This document shows, piece after piece, positions 49,472 to 57,518 of a stretch of DNA of 64,000 bases. The translations under genes and the position numbers were made by a program. A model generated the notes under the pieces. That model did not search any database, was not told the DNA's origin, and saw nothing but the letters and a program-made list of their open reading frames with translations. Every line of letters begins with the position of its first letter. The stretch's first letter is position 1. Source of the DNA: Sphingobacterium bovistauri (lineage in GTDB: Bacteria; Bacteroidota; Bacteroidia; Sphingobacteriales; Sphingobacteriaceae); NCBI RefSeq assembly GCF_020295405.1, contig NZ_JADEYP010000018.1, positions 19,967 to 83,966 on the forward strand. Reading direction: 5' to 3'.

Positions 49472-50212
49472 ATGAAAATATTAGTCTGTATAAGTAATGT
49501 TCCAGATACCACATCAAAAATTACATTTACGAATAACGATTCGGAATTTAATGTAGCGGGTATACAATATATTATCAACCCATATGATGAAATTGCATTA
49601 GCAAAAGCTATAGAATTGACAGGTTCAGGAGCAAATGGCACAGTCACTGTCATTACAGTTGGTGATATCGCGACAGAGCCAACCATTCGTAAGGCATTGG
49701 CTATAGGAGCTGATACTGCTGTAAGAATAAATGCAGTTCCAGCTGATGCGTGGTTCGTAGCAAATCAAATTGCAGACTATGCAAAAAAGAATAGCTTTGA
49801 TTTAATACTTACAGGTCGTGAATCAATAGATTACAACGGATCACAAGTTGCTGGTATGTTAGCAGAATTATTAGGTATTCCATCAGTATCGATTGCAAAA
49901 GGACTATCTATTGAAAATGGTCTAGCTAGTATCGACCGTGAAATAGAAGGTGGAAAAGAAGTCGTTACAGCATCATTACCCTTAGTAGTGGGCACAGCGG
50001 AAGGTGTTGCAGAACCAAAAATACCAAATATGCGAGGTATTATGGCTGCTCGTACCAAACCTTTAGAGGTAATAGAGCCAATTCATGTCAAACCATTGAC
50101 TACGATTAACCATTATACTACCCCAGCAGCACGCGGTACTGTGAAATTAATAGATGAGAACAACATCAACGAGTTGGTAAATTTATTACATAGTGAAGCT
50201 AAAGTTATCTAA
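49472..50212 (+). CDS. etfB: Electron transfer flavoprotein, beta subunit
   Basis: A 246-residue ETF beta subunit, which with EtfA carries electrons from acyl-CoA and other dehydrogenases to the quinone pool. MKILVCISNVPDTTSKI opens the protein. NPYDEIALAKAIEL, ALAIGADTAVRI and LILTGRESIDYNGSQVAGML are strongly conserved EtfB segments, the last binding AMP. GGKEVVTASLPLVVGTAEG follows. It is the first gene of etfBA, 18 bp before the etfA ATG. Confidence 0.96.
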   Translation: MKILVCISNVPDTTSKITFTNNDSEFNVAGIQYIINPYDEIALAKAIELTGSGANGTVTVITVGDIATEPTIRKALAIGADTAVRINAVPADAWFVANQIADYAKKNSFDLILTGRESIDYNGSQVAGMLAELLGIPSVSIAKGLSIENGLASIDREIEGGKEVVTASLPLVVGTAEGVAEPKIPNMRGIMAARTKPLEVIEPIHVKPLTTINHYTTPAARGTVKLIDENNINELVNLLHSEAKVI

Positions 50213-50230
50213 CCTTTGAACAAAAAAAGT

Positions 50231-51205
50231 ATGTCAGTTTTAATATATATTGAAAATACAGATGGGCAACTAAAAAAGTCGGCTTTTGAAGTTGCTACCT
50301 ATGGAAAAGACATTGCCTCACAATTAGGCACAGAAGCAATTGCGATTTCTATTGGAGACATTGCAACAGAAGAACTATCGAAATTAGGAGCATATGGCAT
50401 ATCAAAAGTACTACATATCACCAATTCCGATTTAAGTACGTTTGTTAATCAAGCTTACGCCTCTATTATCACAGCTGCTGCAAAGCAAGAAAATGCTAGC
50501 GTAGTTGTTCTCTCCAATACATTTAGTGGAAAAGGCTTGGCTCCACGTATTGCGACTAAATTAGAAGCAGGCTTGGTTGTTGGCGCGACATCCGCTCCTA
50601 CAGTATCAGGTGCATCGTTTGAAATTAAAAAATCAGCCTTCTCAAATAAAGCTATTGCCACTGTAGTGTTTGATTCACCACTAAAAGTAATAAGTATAAA
50701 TCCAAATAGCTATCCTGCAAAAAATACGGGTGGTTCAGCATCGATTGAAAACTTTACCGCTCCAATAGGGTCTAATGATTTCAGCACTTTAGTAAAAGAT
50801 ATTATAAGAGCTACAGATAAAGTTTCCCTTCCAGAAGCAGAAATTGTTGTATCAGCAGGACGAGGGATGAAAGGCCCTGAAAACTGGACGATGATAGAAG
50901 AATTAGCAGAAGTACTGGGGGCAGCAACCGCTTGTTCAAAACCGGTATCTGATGCCGGATGGCGTCCACATTCTGAACACGTTGGTCAAACGGGGATCGT
51001 CGTAAGTCCAAATTTATATATCGCTATAGGGATTTCAGGTGCAATCCAACACTTAGCTGGAGTAAGCTCTTCCAAGACTATTGTTGTAATAAACAAAGAC
51101 CCTGAGGCTCCATTTTTTAAAGTCGCCGACTACGGTATTGTAGGAGATGCATTCACTATTGTTCCAAAACTAATTGAAGCTTTAAAAGCTTATAAAGGCA
51201 ACTAA
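50231..51205 (+). CDS. etfA: Electron transfer flavoprotein, alpha subunit
   Basis: A 324-residue FAD-binding ETF alpha subunit. I choose the ATG at 50231 (MSVLIYIENTDG); a TTG at 50216 would add five residues that do not look like the family. The C-terminal FAD domain has ivSAGRGMKGPENW near residue 210, ATACSKPVSDAGWRPHSEHVG near 240 and GQTGIVVSPNLYIAIGISGA near 260, then INKDPEAPFFKVADYGIVGD, all diagnostic. It ends with a hairpin terminator 24 bp on. Confidence 0.96.
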   Translation: MSVLIYIENTDGQLKKSAFEVATYGKDIASQLGTEAIAISIGDIATEELSKLGAYGISKVLHITNSDLSTFVNQAYASIITAAAKQENASVVVLSNTFSGKGLAPRIATKLEAGLVVGATSAPTVSGASFEIKKSAFSNKAIATVVFDSPLKVISINPNSYPAKNTGGSASIENFTAPIGSNDFSTLVKDIIRATDKVSLPEAEIVVSAGRGMKGPENWTMIEELAEVLGAATACSKPVSDAGWRPHSEHVGQTGIVVSPNLYIAIGISGAIQHLAGVSSSKTIVVINKDPEAPFFKVADYGIVGDAFTIVPKLIEALKAYKGN

Positions 51206-51229
51206 ACAAAAATCATATCTATAATTAAG

Positions 51230-51267
51230 GTAGTACGTACAAAAAATATACGTGCTACTTTTTTTTT
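51230..51267 (+). terminator. Terminator of etfBA
   Basis: A 10-bp stem (51230-51239 with 51249-51258) with one G-T pair and a 9-nt A-rich loop, followed by a run of nine T. Confidence 0.85.
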
Positions 51268-51308
51268 GGCATTAATATTCACATCTTTGTAACATTGAAG
51301 GTGTTCGG

Positions 51309-51938
51309 ATGAAGAAACTTAAGTTAGATATAGTTGGCTTATCGTATAGTCAAACACAATCAGGAGCATATGCCCTCGTCTTAGGCGAAATAAATGGAAA
51401 CAGACGCCTTCCTATCATTATTGGTAGTTTTGAAGCACAAGCTATTGCTGTTGAGATAGAGAAGATGGCTCCTAGTCGTCCTCTTACGCATGATTTATTC
51501 AAATCTTTCGCGGATACTTTTGAAATCACCGTAGACGAAGTATTAATCTATAACTTGGTCGATGGAATTTTTTTCGCCAAATTGATTTGTAGCCAAGGTA
51601 GTCAAACACACGAAATTGACGCGCGCACTTCTGATGCAGTTGCATTGGCTGTTAGGTTTGAATGCCCTATTTATACGTATGACTTCATTATGTCCGCTGC
51701 AGGTATTGTTATTGAAAGCAATGATTTTGCTTTCTTAGAGAACATGAGTACAGTTAGTAATTCTGAAACGCAATCACCCATACCAACAAAACAAGAATTC
51801 CAAAAGCCAAAAGAGGTTTCTCCATACGCTTCTTTAACATTGGAACAATTGGAAAACACTCTTGAAAAAGCAATTGCCAATGAGCAATATGAAGTCGCAG
51901 CTAAAATTCGTGACGAAATAGAAAAAAGAAAATCATAA
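51309..51938 (+). CDS. Bifunctional nuclease family (DUF151) protein with UVR motif
   Basis: A 209-residue protein. Residues 1-135 form the DUF151/BFN domain: LPIIIGSFEAQAIAVEIEKM, RPLTHDLFKSFADTF and DARTSDAVALAVRFECPIY are typical. The last 40 residues form a UVR helical hairpin (LTLEQLENTLEKAIANEQYE, then AAKIRDEIEKR), as found in UvrB/UvrC partner regions. The combination is common in Bacteroidota and suggests a nucleic-acid-linked or stress role. It is 9 bp before the nucleoside transporter gene, so co-transcription is likely. Confidence 0.88.
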   Translation: MKKLKLDIVGLSYSQTQSGAYALVLGEINGNRRLPIIIGSFEAQAIAVEIEKMAPSRPLTHDLFKSFADTFEITVDEVLIYNLVDGIFFAKLICSQGSQTHEIDARTSDAVALAVRFECPIYTYDFIMSAAGIVIESNDFAFLENMSTVSNSETQSPIPTKQEFQKPKEVSPYASLTLEQLENTLEKAIANEQYEVAAKIRDEIEKRKS

Positions 51939-51947
51939 TTTATTACT

Positions 51948-53324
51948 ATGTCTATCAAGTTAAGACTCACCATCATGAACTTCTTACAGTTCTTTGTTTG
52001 GGGAGCATGGTTAATTACAATAGCAAACTATTGGTTCGGTAACAAAAATTGGGATGGAACTCAATTTGGAGCAATTTTCGCAACCATGGGTATCGCTTCA
52101 CTCTTTATGCCTACGATAATAGGAATTATTGCAGACCGCTGGGTGAATGCTGAAAAATTATACTCATTGCTCCATTTTCTCTACGCCATATGTCTTATCT
52201 ACTTAGCGCAAGTAGACGATCCCAACACATTCTTCACCGTAATATTAGCAGCTATGTGCTGCTATATGCCCACACTAGCACTTTCGAATTCGATAGCTTA
52301 TAGCTCTCTTACATCCGCAAAATATGATTTAATTAAAGCATTCCCTCCCATTCGCGTATGGGGAACTGTAGGATTTATTGCTGCAATGTGGATTACAAAT
52401 TTAACTGGAAATAAAGCTACAGAATTTCAGTTCTATATAGCTGCGGCAGGCTCAATAACATTGGCATTGTACTCGATATTCATGATACCTAAATGTCCTC
52501 CGCAACGTTTAATAAAGGAAAACTCAAAATGGACAGAACTATTAGGATTAGAAGCATTCAAATTGTTTGCTAACTACAAGATGGCGCTATTCTTCATTTT
52601 TTCTATGTTCTTAGGAGCTGCATTGCAGTTGACAAACGCTTATGGAGATGTGTTCTTAAGTGAATTTGCTTTCTATCCCAAATATGCAAACTCAATTGTG
52701 GTAGAAGGATCTACTATTATTATGTCTATATCACAGATCTCTGAAACCTTATTTATCTTAGCTATACCTTTCTTCTTAAAGAAATTTGGAATCCGTAATG
52801 TCATGTTATTTGCAATGGTAGCTTGGGTACTTCGTTTTGGTTTATTCGCCTATGGAGACCCGTCAGGTGGACTCTGGATGATTATTTTGTCATGTATAGT
52901 ATACGGTTTAGCCTTTGATTTTTTTAATATATCAGGATCACTATTCGTTGAAAGTTCTACAGATTCAAAAATCAGATCGTCTGCTCAAGGTTTATTCATG
53001 ATGATGACTAATGGATTTGGAGCGGTGTTTGGATCTATCTCATCAGGCTGGTTAATTGACAAATATTTCACCCAAGGCTTCAACAATATCAATGATTTAG
53101 CTAAAAGATTGGAAACTACTCCTGACAATTCTAAATTTTTAGAATTCATCAGTAGCAAAGGGATAACTATTGATAACGGGATATTTAATGAGGTACTTCA
53201 CCTAAAAGACTGGCACCACATTTGGTTATCTTTTGCATTCTATACATTATTAATTGTAATAGCATTTGCGCTTCTATTCAAACACAAACATAATCCTAAT
53301 GATTTAGAAAATGTAAATCATTAA
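51948..53324 (+). CDS. Nucleoside:H+ symporter-family MFS transporter
   Basis: A 458-residue 12-TM transporter of the major facilitator superfamily. LTIMNFLQFFVWGAWLITIA at the start, IIADRWVNAEK (MFS loop 2-3 motif) and the mid-protein PPIRVWGTVGFIAAMWITN match the NupG/XapB-like nucleoside:proton symporters. Linker residues 190-215 are cytoplasmic; the second half repeats the six-helix pattern (LFMMMTNGFGAVFGSISSGW). It likely imports nucleosides. A relic of lutB on the opposite strand abuts its 3' end. Confidence 0.88.
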   Translation: MSIKLRLTIMNFLQFFVWGAWLITIANYWFGNKNWDGTQFGAIFATMGIASLFMPTIIGIIADRWVNAEKLYSLLHFLYAICLIYLAQVDDPNTFFTVILAAMCCYMPTLALSNSIAYSSLTSAKYDLIKAFPPIRVWGTVGFIAAMWITNLTGNKATEFQFYIAAAGSITLALYSIFMIPKCPPQRLIKENSKWTELLGLEAFKLFANYKMALFFIFSMFLGAALQLTNAYGDVFLSEFAFYPKYANSIVVEGSTIIMSISQISETLFILAIPFFLKKFGIRNVMLFAMVAWVLRFGLFAYGDPSGGLWMIILSCIVYGLAFDFFNISGSLFVESSTDSKIRSSAQGLFMMMTNGFGAVFGSISSGWLIDKYFTQGFNNINDLAKRLETTPDNSKFLEFISSKGITIDNGIFNEVLHLKDWHHIWLSFAFYTLLIVIAFALLFKHKHNPNDLENVNH

Positions 53325-53419
53325 AACAGAAAAAGAAATTGCATGATTTCACGGTAGCTAAAATCAAATGATTTTAGCGAACTGTCTTCCAAAAATTTAT
53401 GCGAAGCATTTTGCGCCAT
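53321..53419 (-). pseudogene. Inverted relic of the lutB 5' end
   Basis: Reading leftward from the ATG at 53419: MAQNASHKFLEDSS, then LKSFDFSYREIM. This aligns without gaps to the first 27 residues of LutB at 39643 (MAQNIANKFLEDSS, AKSFDLRHREII), with clear DNA similarity as well. Similarity stops near 53340; the open frame ends at 53321, overlapping the nupG-like gene by 4 bp. Promoter-like and RBS sequences are conserved upstream. It is more diverged than the copy at 37931. It could yield a 32-residue peptide or simply be a scar of rearrangement. Confidence 0.7.
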
Positions 53420-53442
53420 GCTGACTTTCGTCTAATCTCCTC

Positions 53443-53472
53443 CAAAAATAAAAGAAAGCTGACTAAACGCAA
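53443..53472 (-). promoter_or_regulatory. Promoter retained upstream of the lutB relic
   Basis: On the minus strand TTG (53470-53472), a 19-nt spacer and TATTTTTG (53443-53450), then GGAGGAGA, as in the other two lutB copies. Confidence 0.55.
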
Positions 53473-53508
53473 AACCGTAAAGAAACCATTTAAAAAATCC
53501 AAAGTAAA

Positions 53509-53559
53509 AGCTATAACACTAAGAGCGAGGAGTATATATTCGCTCTTAGTGCTATAGCT
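53509..53559. repeat. 20-bp imperfect inverted repeat
   Basis: Arms 53509-53528 and 53540-53559 pair with one mismatch around an 11-nt loop. There is no T tract on either side, so it is a weak terminator candidate; it marks the boundary between the lutB relic and the toxin-like island. Confidence 0.6.
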
Positions 53560-53591
53560 TATATCTCTGTATCTCAGTTATACAAGTAAAA

Positions 53592-54074
53592 TCAAGGCGA
53601 TTCTTCTTTATAATCCAACAACTCAATGCTCCCATCATCTGGTGGGTAAATTACCTCGCCGTCTTCATACCTCCGTAAAAGGGCAAATTTCCCATCCCGC
53701 CATTTAAATATGTATCGTAAATCATTATCAAACGAATGTCTATCAAAATCTCTTGGATTTATTGCTAAATGCTCAAGATTAGTCTTCTCTGATTCCCTAT
53801 AAAAACTGACACTGTAAGTAGAAACATTTTTGGAAGAATCACGCTCAAGCAACTGAAAAATAAACTCATTAATAGCCAATAAAGTATTCACATCGTCTTC
53901 ATAGTTTCTGACAAAATAAATTCTCCCGACATATCCCTCGCTTCTAATCCATTGCTTATTCTCATAAAGTATAAATTCCGGCTGTTTTGTTCTTACACTG
54001 CTGCATGACAGCTGAGTAAAAATTAGTAGCAGCATCAATCCTAGTATTGTAAATCCCGGTTTATGATGTATCAT
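53592..54074 (-). CDS. Small lipoprotein, possible orphan immunity protein
   Basis: Unrecognised family, 160 residues. A long hydrophobic signal (FTILGLMLLLIFTQLSCSS) ends in LSC with Cys24. The mature part is Tyr/Phe/Asp-rich (KWRDGKFALLRRYEDGEVIY) without known motifs. The residues after the Cys (SSVRTKQ) lack an acidic surface-export signal, so it should face the periplasm. It lies directly downstream of a decayed exported protein (54116-54626) and two genes from the Tae4-like amidase. By analogy with effector-immunity pairs it may have protected against the product of that decayed gene. That is inference only. Confidence 0.6.
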   Translation of the reverse strand: MIHHKPGFTILGLMLLLIFTQLSCSSVRTKQPEFILYENKQWIRSEGYVGRIYFVRNYEDDVNTLLAINEFIFQLLERDSSKNVSTYSVSFYRESEKTNLEHLAINPRDFDRHSFDNDLRYIFKWRDGKFALLRRYEDGEVIYPPDDGSIELLDYKEESP

Positions 54075-54115
54075 GATTTTATTTGTATTCTTTTATTAAT
54101 AAATATACGACTTTC

Positions 54116-54626
54116 CTATTTACGAACTTTGATCATGTATCCGACTTTAATTACTGTTTCAAATGGACGATAGCCTCGGGTATGCTGGAGTAGCCACCAA
54201 GTCCCAAATCCAACATGTTTCCCTTGATAGGTAATTGCATCATTTAAATCCAATCCAAAGTGATCATATACTGTGGCTTCAACTGACACCAACCAACTGT
54301 TCCGAATAGCATCATCTTCGAATCCTAAAAGACGTATCTCTGTATACTCGGTATCATTAATCAGAATCTGTAAGCCGTGAAATCTGTCATGAATAGTATT
54401 AAATATTGGAAGCTATTCCTTCATCTCGACAGGATTATTAATTACACTTTGGATATTGCCTTGTGAAGCTCTTAATTCTTTTGAACCTCGGAACCAAACA
54501 ATTTCAAAAAACTCCTGAACTGGACTTGTCAAATATTAGGGATTCTGAATTCATTTTTGGTTGTGGTAAATCATGAGTAAAAACCAAACATAGAGAAAGT
54601 AAACTATAAAAACAGAGGTTGATCAT
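54116..54626 (-). pseudogene. Decayed exported protein (possibly DUF3289-like)
   Basis: This fills the 594-bp gap between two lipoprotein genes. An ATG at 54626 opens a signal-like MINLCFYSLLSLCLVF frame that stops after about 40 codons. A second frame, open from 54535, reads SPVQEFFEIVWFRGSKEL and meets a TAG at 54413-54415. It then continues 98 codons with NSWLVSVEATVYDHFGLDLN and GFGTWWLLQHTRGYRPFE to a stop at 54116. So at least one frameshift (about 54520-54540) and one nonsense codon (probably from TGG) are needed. The DHFGLD plus WW-LQ plus PF pattern recalls DUF3289 from memory, with low certainty. Confidence 0.6.
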
Positions 54627-54668
54627 CTAGCAATCGTGAGGTTCAGAATAATGGCTTCTTACTTCATT

Positions 54669-55184
54669 TCAGTTTATTGAATCAACATCTATTTTTTTTA
54701 AATAATTATTAGAATCTCTTTCAGACATATATCTTAATTTCCCTTTATAATAATCTTTTACCCATCGCAAACTAATCCATTCTTTATTTCCTTTATAAGG
54801 ATTCACAGGAGGGTTATCATCATAAATTTTAAACATTTTAATGGTGGAATCTGTACCTGAAATTTCTTGATATCCATTTATATCATATTCTTTAATAATA
54901 ATCTCTTTCTTTTTTTCATCAATGATATGCTCTGCATAGGTGAAGATTGTATCGCTATCAGACTCAAAATCACACCTCTTACCCAATAAAGGAAAGGAAT
55001 AAACATCACTCTTTTCTTTTAAATCATAAACATTCACAAAAGTATATGCCATGCAAAATCCTTCCAAGTTACGGTCTCTAATCGTATCAATTCGGTATTC
55101 TCGTCCACCTAAGGTTATCCTATTCTCATTCCTGCAAGAAAAAGTAATTATTAACAATGCTAGAATTATAACTAAATTTTTCAT
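54669..55184 (-). CDS. Lipoprotein, candidate immunity protein for the Tae4-like amidase
   Basis: Unrecognised family, 171 residues. Signal residues 1-16 (MKNLVIILALLIITFS) end at Cys17. The mature protein is rich in Asp, Lys and Tyr, with strands such as FCMAYTFVNVYDLKEKSDVY and WISLRWVKDYYKGKLRYM. No acidic export signal follows the Cys, so periplasmic orientation is expected, where Tae4-type amidases act. It starts 9 bp after the amidase gene ends, on the same strand. That spacing is the normal order for an effector followed by its immunity gene. No sequence similarity to known Tai4 proteins could be judged. Confidence 0.65.
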   Translation of the reverse strand: MKNLVIILALLIITFSCRNENRITLGGREYRIDTIRDRNLEGFCMAYTFVNVYDLKEKSDVYSFPLLGKRCDFESDSDTIFTYAEHIIDEKKKEIIIKEYDINGYQEISGTDSTIKMFKIYDDNPPVNPYKGNKEWISLRWVKDYYKGKLRYMSERDSNNYLKKIDVDSIN

Positions 55185-55193
55185 ACTATTATA

Positions 55194-56813
55194 TTATTTT
55201 AATTCCCAAAAATAAAGCGAGTCTACAGAATTTAAATATCCTCCTGTATGAAATCTTTGTCCATCGAAATAATCGCAATGCCCTGTTGCTCCAAAACCAG
55301 ATCCCTTTCTAGGTACCATAATATAAATTCCCTTTTTCCTTTGTCGTATTACAGCAGCATAAAAATATTCGTACACTCGAAAAGCGTTAGACCCTTCGAT
55401 TTCTATAGGTTTGTCCTGTGGAAATGCTTTTAACATATAACCGAGAGCACTTGAAGCATTTAAAATATAATTTTTACCATCATCTCCCTTTTCTGTCTTT
55501 TGTTTGGCAGGTGGGAGAGGCCAAATAGGAATCGAAATCCCAGAATAGTTTAAAGCCCTTGATAAACGTAATGAACAGCTAAATTTATATTGTATTGGAT
55601 AATTTTTATGATTATCTTTAAGACTTCCTCCAATCAAATCATAAACACTCTCAATACCTCCCATTGGATATTGACTAACAAATTGAGCTAAAGACGGAAG
55701 TCTATAAGTGGTGATCTGAGCATTTTGATAATTTGCCATATTGAAAACTTCCCCATCATCAAACTCATCCATAGGTGACATAAACCAATTATCAAAAATA
55801 TCTTCTGTTATAAACCCTTCATAAAAATGGTCAATTGAAAATAATATTATACTACTTGCTTCAGACTTTTCTATCTTTGTACTATTAATAAAATCCTGAA
55901 ACTTTAACATCATTCTTTCATTAGCTGTATTACATATCCAATTTTCTTGTGCTGAGGTTAGAGATCCGTATCTAGATAGCTGACTTTTTAAATTAGTGGC
56001 TTCTAGGGAACAACCGATATTTTCCTCCTCCTTACTTCCCCACTCCCTATATACTTCACCCATGATGCTTTTGATCCGATATTCAATACTATTCTTCCAG
56101 CTATCACAATTTTGATTATTATATTTTGCTATAAGATACTCATTAGAAAAATTTACTAAAGTTCCCATCTCAAAATCAGTTTGAATTCTCTGGAAAACCT
56201 GCTGCTTAAATTCTTCTCTTTCATGAAATTGAATATCTAGGTAATTACCCCTAACAAACAATTCATGAAAGTGATACGAATAACTCCATCCACACACATT
56301 GACATCGACCTCATCTATCCATTTCTCTTCTTCCTCAACACGTAGAAGGTCTTCGAATTCTTCTATGTCTTTTCTACGCTCTGCATATTCCATTATAAAT
56401 TGACCACAGGGTCCTCCTTCAGGAGGACTTACACGGCCAGAAAACTTATCCATGAGCTTATTTTCCTCGATTCTAAACATCAACCAGTCAGTAGCACAAT
56501 CATTTCCTTCCCTTGTAAATGCATAAATTTTTTGCTCATCTTCTACAAAATAAAATTTATAACCAGGGAAAAAATCACTTCGCAAGTTCGAATACATCTG
56601 GCACCCATCATGTCCAGCTAAATGTATACTCTGATTCCTAAAATCGATGTAATCATAAAATCTAGAATTAATGTCCAAAGAGAAATAACAACCTTTACTT
56701 TTTTCATTCGCACCGACACTTGCGAATTTCTGCTTCTTTGCAAGGTCTTTAGCTTCAATTTTTAGTTCCTCATCCCTACTACAAGAAAATAAAAACAAAA
56801 GAGATAGCAGCAC
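55194..56813 (-). CDS. Lipidated protein with C-terminal Tae4-like peptidoglycan amidase domain
   Basis: A protein of 539 residues from a GTG at 56813. A better start is the ATG at 56844, but an 11-T run puts it out of frame by one; with ten T it would read MNFFFVKSIYVLLSLLF and give 549 residues. The lipobox FLFSC is followed by SRDEE, resembling the Bacteroidota surface-export signal. The middle region is unrecognised and Cys-containing. The last 150 residues look like Tae4, an NlpC/P60-type D,L-endopeptidase toxin: FSCSLRLSRALNYSGISIP (Cys413), GKNYILNASSALGYML, and GATGHCDYFDG (His512, Asp514). Partner lipoprotein genes follow. Its use as antibacterial weapon versus own-wall remodelling is open. 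Confidence 0.78.
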   Translation of the reverse strand: MLLSLLFLFSCSRDEELKIEAKDLAKKQKFASVGANEKSKGCYFSLDINSRFYDYIDFRNQSIHLAGHDGCQMYSNLRSDFFPGYKFYFVEDEQKIYAFTREGNDCATDWLMFRIEENKLMDKFSGRVSPPEGGPCGQFIMEYAERRKDIEEFEDLLRVEEEEKWIDEVDVNVCGWSYSYHFHELFVRGNYLDIQFHEREEFKQQVFQRIQTDFEMGTLVNFSNEYLIAKYNNQNCDSWKNSIEYRIKSIMGEVYREWGSKEEENIGCSLEATNLKSQLSRYGSLTSAQENWICNTANERMMLKFQDFINSTKIEKSEASSIILFSIDHFYEGFITEDIFDNWFMSPMDEFDDGEVFNMANYQNAQITTYRLPSLAQFVSQYPMGGIESVYDLIGGSLKDNHKNYPIQYKFSCSLRLSRALNYSGISIPIWPLPPAKQKTEKGDDGKNYILNASSALGYMLKAFPQDKPIEIEGSNAFRVYEYFYAAVIRQRKKGIYIMVPRKGSGFGATGHCDYFDGQRFHTGGYLNSVDSLYFWELK

Positions 56814-56828
56814 ATAGATGCTTTTAAC

Positions 56829-56839
56829 AAAAAAAAAAA
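56829..56839. repeat. Poly-A/T tract of 11 at the start of the Tae4-like gene
   Basis: Eleven A on the plus strand (T on the coding strand), beginning five bases after the A of the ATG at 56844. The frame from that ATG hits TAA after the tract; losing one T joins it to the rest of the gene. A candidate slipped-strand switch. Confidence 0.65.
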
Positions 56840-56918
56840 TTCATACTCACAGTTAAATATTAGGTTAAATATATTGTGAATATAGAAAAATATAATTTTA
56901 AAAGAAATAAAAATTCCC

Positions 56919-57419
56919 TTACCTAGCCTGAGCTTCAGCGATCATCGTAATCACCGCATCAACAGTTGATTTAGCAGCATCTTTCATTTTTTGTACTCCA
57001 TCATAATCTGCATCCAATACTACCTCTTTTGATTTTTCTTTATAAGTGTATTTCAAAATATAACGAGGTACATTTTTTCCCTCTTGTGCAGTAGCTCTCT
57101 TGGTTGTCATGTCATCATCTACATTCCAAAAACCTAATTCCATAGCCTTGCGATGTAAATAAAGTAAATCATCCTTTCTAAATTTTACCGTATCTGTCAT
57201 TAAGCGATTATCCTTTGTTAAATACTGATAAATTGATGTTTTTGAATTATAAGCATTTACCATTTCGTCAGGAGTTCCAAATGTAATTTCGATAGAATCG
57301 AAATCAGCAAAACGATAAGGTGCGTTTTTAACCATTGAAGAATAATACACCCAACAATAGATAATAAAAGGTACAATAATACAAATAGCTAAAAAAATTC
57401 TTTTTGATTTACTAGTCAT
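56919..57419 (-). CDS. Hypothetical protein with N-terminal membrane anchor
   Basis: Unrecognised family, 166 residues. One N-terminal hydrophobic helix (IFLAICIIVPFIIYCWVYY, residues 8-26) anchors it; the rest faces the periplasm. The soluble part has a mixed alpha/beta character (FDSIEITFGTPDEMVNAY, PRYILKYTYKEKSKEVVLDA) and an Ala-rich final helix. It is monocistronic with a good promoter (57440-57469). The -7 box is 21 nt before the ATG. Codon use resembles the core genes more than the neighbouring island does. Confidence 0.7.
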   Translation of the reverse strand: MTSKSKRIFLAICIIVPFIIYCWVYYSSMVKNAPYRFADFDSIEITFGTPDEMVNAYNSKTSIYQYLTKDNRLMTDTVKFRKDDLLYLHRKAMELGFWNVDDDMTTKRATAQEGKNVPRYILKYTYKEKSKEVVLDADYDGVQKMKDAAKSTVDAVITMIAEAQAR

Positions 57420-57439
57420 GATGTTATATAATATGCGGA

Positions 57440-57469
57440 CAAAAATACATATTTTGCATGCATCTCAAA
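57440..57469 (-). promoter_or_regulatory. Promoter of the 166-residue membrane-anchored protein
   Basis: On the minus strand TTTG (57466-57469), an 18-nt spacer and TATTTTTG (57440-57447). Confidence 0.6.
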
Positions 57470-57518
57470 CCTTTAATTCTGCTATCTACACACAATTGAC
57501 ATTCACATTACTTCGTTT

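Noticed and set aside
50216..50230. TTG start of etfA
   Set aside because: The ATG at 50231 gives the standard EtfA N-terminus.
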